This document shows positions 6,823-8,525 of a DNA stretch of 8,525 nt, piece after piece (positions within the stretch are counted from its first letter, which is position 1; every line of letters begins with the position of its first letter). The stretch is from Saprospiraceae bacterium. GTDB lineage: Bacteria > Bacteroidota > Bacteroidia > Chitinophagales > Saprospiraceae. Below the pieces are notes generated by a model that saw nothing but the letters and a program-made list of their open reading frames with translations, had not been told where the DNA came from and did no database searches. Location of the stretch: positions 1 to 8,525 of the forward strand of contig JALVCY010000528.1 of assembly GCA_027009605.1 (NCBI GenBank), read 5' to 3'. Position numbers and translations under genes: made by a program.

Positions 6823-7119
6823 GCCATTGTGGCGCCAACTCGCTGCGCTGTTGGCTACAGCTTGGAACTAAAGTTCCAAGGCCATTGTGGCGCCAACTCG
6901 CTGCGCTGTTGGCTACAGCTTGGAACTAAAGTTCCAAGGCCATTGTGGCGCCAACTCGCTGCGCTGTTGGCTACAGCTTGGAACTAAAGTTCCAAGGCCA
7001 TTGTGGCGCCAACTCGCTGCGCTGTTGGCTACATCTTGGAACTAAAGTTCCAAGGCCATTGTGGCGCCAACTCGCTGCGCTGTTGGCTACAACTTGGAAC
7101 TAAAGTTCCAAGGCCATTG
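6823..7119. repeat. Tandem array B: five 58-bp hairpin units plus a partial copy
   Basis: Units begin with GCCATT at 6823, 6881, 6939, 6997 and 7055, exactly 58 bp apart, and a seven-base stub follows at 7113. Every unit carries the near-perfect palindrome CTTGGAACTAAAGTTCCAAG, a 9-bp stem around AA. Outside it, TACA can pair with TGTG and GTTGGC with GCCAAC, giving an extended fold of about 48 nt per unit and leaving a 10-nt linker (TCGCTGCGCT). The units are identical except at unit position 38, which is G in units 1-3, T in unit 4 (7034) and A in unit 5 (7092). That base is predicted to be unpaired. The near-identity points to recent amplification or homogenisation. Apparent reading frames through the array only repeat its sequence in shifting frames. 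Confidence 0.95.
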
Positions 7120-7181
7120 CAAAGCCGCCCACAGACTAGTAAACAATTAAGCAAGAAATAATTACGTTTATGAGAAAAACC

Positions 7182-7193
7182 TGTAAATTTACA
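7182..7193. promoter_or_regulatory. 12-bp palindrome in the presumed promoter of the DUF4056 gene
   Basis: TGTAAATTTACA is a perfect palindrome ending 14 bp before the ATG at 7208, in an AT-rich stretch (7140-7207) that contrasts with the GC-rich arrays. Its centre, TAAATTTA, also resembles the Bacteroidota -7 element TAnnTTTG at seven of eight positions, but no TTTG lies at the proper distance upstream. It could be an operator, part of a core promoter, or chance. Confidence 0.3.
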
Positions 7194-7207
7194 CAAAATT
7201 AAACCTG

Positions 7208-8311
7208 ATGAAGACCAAAGTACTGAGTATTGTTTCCTTATTTGTGTTATTTACGGTATCGCCACGCTCTTCAAAGCGATTATCTTCTGCGCATCGGCAT
7301 CCCACCGGTCCGCCTCCTAGAATTATCCGGACTTGCTGTGCTTTTGGGTCGGATTTGAAGATTTCCGGAATACCTTTTAAGAAGATTACGGAAGTGACAT
7401 CTTTTGACAAAATCGGAAAGCATGTTTATCTTGGAGACAAATCCGAAGGTAACGGCATCGTCTATACAGAGCGGGGCGGCTTTATAGATTTAGGGCATTT
7501 ACGGGATATTGCGGATTGGACAAACTATCTCTACCACGAAATCATCCGGAATAAAGGCAAAGAACGAATCATCACCCTAGGTCGTGAAGGAGGTAAAAAG
7601 ACACTGACGCTATGGATTCCTCAAGATTTGAGTGACCAACGGGCAGCCAGCTTAGCGGGGAGGATAGCTTATGATTTGTCGGTTTGGCATGAGATTGGGA
7701 CTTGGTTTGGTACGTCTTATATTCCTTTTGTTCCGGAGCGGTATTCTGCTTTCTCGCCGGAAGATCAATATTCTAACTTGACCGGAGCGGTATTGGGTGT
7801 GGCAGCGCTCCAAAGCGGCCAACCTTATGAAGAGGCTATGACAAAATTACTCCACGACAGGTTAATAGATTTAAATGTGGTCAAAACCCGGCAAGCTACC
7901 TTGGATGCCATGGAAAATGTGGTGGGGGATTGGTGGACTCGCGACAAAAAGCTTCCTAGCAAAAAAGTACTTATCAAACGCTATGTGGTGGCGGATTCGA
8001 CCCTAGTTCCTTGGGTCGTTCCCCAACTTAAAACTAATCAAAATCTATTGCCGGTATCCATTCCGGCCTATCAAGATGTAGGCCTTGCGGAAATGTATGA
8101 GTTGGATTTTAAATTAAATCGTAAATTCCCCATCGCTCGCATTTTCCCCGAAAGGGGCGATCGCTGCATCTCACAAAGAGACTTTCCGGCCATGATACGT
8201 TATATCGAAGCAGAAACGGATGTACTGCAATTTGAAATTGCCGCCGAATTGGAAAAAGTGCAAAGGAGAAAGGAAAGAAGAGCCCAACGCCGTAAAAACC
8301 GAAGGAATTAG
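7208..8311 (+). CDS. DUF4056-type exported protein of unknown function
   Basis: A 367-residue protein that I recognise, from memory of the family pattern, as DUF4056. Family-like blocks are PPRIIRTCCAFGSDL (37-50), NGIVYTERGGFIDLGHLRD (82-100), the WHEIGTW segment (160-166) and RYSAFSPEDQYSNLTG (178-193). Residues 1-18 form a short positive start and a hydrophobic core, so it is probably exported; no clear lipobox Cys follows. The paired cysteines C43-C44, H97 and H161-E162 are candidate functional residues. HEIGT recalls a metalloprotease HExxH but lacks the second histidine, so enzyme activity is not claimed. The C-terminus (349-367) is a very basic tail rich in Arg and Lys. The start ATG follows an A-rich leader without a Shine-Dalgarno sequence. 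It is transcribed away from array B, with 88 bp between. It seems monocistronic here. Confidence 0.8.
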   Translation: MKTKVLSIVSLFVLFTVSPRSSKRLSSAHRHPTGPPPRIIRTCCAFGSDLKISGIPFKKITEVTSFDKIGKHVYLGDKSEGNGIVYTERGGFIDLGHLRDIADWTNYLYHEIIRNKGKERIITLGREGGKKTLTLWIPQDLSDQRAASLAGRIAYDLSVWHEIGTWFGTSYIPFVPERYSAFSPEDQYSNLTGAVLGVAALQSGQPYEEAMTKLLHDRLIDLNVVKTRQATLDAMENVVGDWWTRDKKLPSKKVLIKRYVVADSTLVPWVVPQLKTNQNLLPVSIPAYQDVGLAEMYELDFKLNRKFPIARIFPERGDRCISQRDFPAMIRYIEAETDVLQFEIAAELEKVQRRKERRAQRRKNRRN

Positions 8312-8344
8312 CCCACGCTGTTATTTGGAGCAAGGATGTTTGGT

Positions 8345-8361
8345 TTGGAATTGATTTCCAA
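8345..8361. repeat. Inverted repeat after the DUF4056 gene, possible weak terminator
   Basis: TTGGAA-TTGAT-TTCCAA is a 6-bp stem with a 5-nt loop, 33 nt after the stop codon. It is followed by the pyrimidine-rich TCTTCTC rather than a true T-tract, so termination is only possible. Its stem bases match the TTGGAA/TTCCAA part of the array B hairpin. Confidence 0.3.
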
Positions 8362-8373
8362 TCTTCTCAACTC

Positions 8374-8482
8374 TGAGTCTGCTCCGAAAAGTCGGGTTTT
8401 TGAAATGGTTGGAAAAATTGCCAAATTTTATTCGGGAGGCATGTATTCTGTTCAATTGTTGAGTTTGCTCCGAAAAGTCGGG
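8374..8482. repeat. Pair of 23-nt direct repeats with internal hairpin
   Basis: Copies lie at 8374-8396 and 8460-8482, 86 bp apart, and differ at one base (TGAGTC or TGAGTT, then TGCTCCGAAAAGTCGGG). Each contains the inverted repeat CCGA-AAAG-TCGG. Both are preceded by a loosely similar TCAA-containing stretch, so the relatedness may reach about 30 bp. The offset is not a multiple of 3 and the small minus-strand frame across them (8321-8509) reads them in different frames, so they are best seen as non-coding. They could be part of a dispersed element that continues beyond the window. Confidence 0.6.
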
Positions 8483-8525
8483 AGTAGTGGTTTGCTCTTG
8501 AGTCCACAAAATTTTATTTGGTTTC

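Noticed and set aside
6669..6987. Open frames running through the two repeat arrays on the plus strand
   Set aside because: They consist of repeat sequence read in successive frames. Unit lengths of 56 and 58 bp are not multiples of 3, so no repeating peptide is kept in one frame, and variation follows hairpin pairing rather than codon positions.
6312..7119. CRISPR array
   Set aside because: Units abut with no unique spacers, the two arrays differ in period, and no cas gene is present in the window.
8146..8157. CCCC-GAAA-GGGG hairpin inside the DUF4056 gene, sharing 13 bases with 968-980
   Set aside because: A perfect GNRA-loop hairpin is attractive, but it lies in well-patterned coding sequence, and a 13-base match somewhere in 8.5 kb is near chance expectation.
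8321..8509. 62-residue minus-strand open frame at the window end
   Set aside because: The two 23-nt repeats inside it fall in different frames and no domain is seen, so coding is unlikely.

Overview
The window reads as a chromosomal segment of a member of the Bacteroidota, perhaps a Saprospiria-like lineage. The evidence is indirect. None of the convincing genes has a Shine-Dalgarno sequence just before its start codon, which is typical of that phylum; the start regions are A-rich instead. The single-domain polysaccharide deacetylase, the DUF4056-type protein and the KapD-type exonuclease also resemble Bacteroidota versions. The lineage is an inference and cannot be fixed from the sequence alone.

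Layout. (1) 37-648, minus strand: a NodB-type polysaccharide deacetylase. (2) 649-1124: an intergenic region with no convincing gene. (3) 1125-5640, plus strand: a tight five-gene run with gaps of 3, 47, 19 and 31 bp. It encodes an ABC importer permease, its ATPase, a YigZ/IMPACT-family protein, a NifS/IscS-type cysteine desulfurase and an FkbM-family methyltransferase. (4) 5709-6248, minus strand: a DEDDh 3'-5' exonuclease of the KapD/ERI1 type, convergent with the methyltransferase gene. (5) 6249-7207: a 959-bp non-coding region between divergent genes, filled by two tandem arrays. (6) 7208-8311, plus strand: an exported DUF4056-type protein of unknown function. (7) 8312-8525: non-coding, with a hairpin and a 23-nt direct repeat.

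The permease and ATPase form the core of a nitrate/sulfonate/taurine-type importer, but no substrate-binding protein is encoded here. The three genes after them look like housekeeping functions sharing a transcript; nothing shows that they work together with the transporter.

The most interesting part is the repeat region. Array A (eight 56-bp units) and array B (five 58-bp units) look unrelated at first. The reverse complement of A, however, shares a core with B: a CTTG-N-AACTAAAGTT hairpin followed by CAAGGCCATT. They are therefore two diverged families of one hairpin element, placed in opposite orientation, each pointing the same way as the gene next to it. A stem base pair is swapped between families (C-G in A, G-C in B). 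Within array B the only variable base falls in a predicted unpaired position. Both facts suggest that the folded form is under selection.
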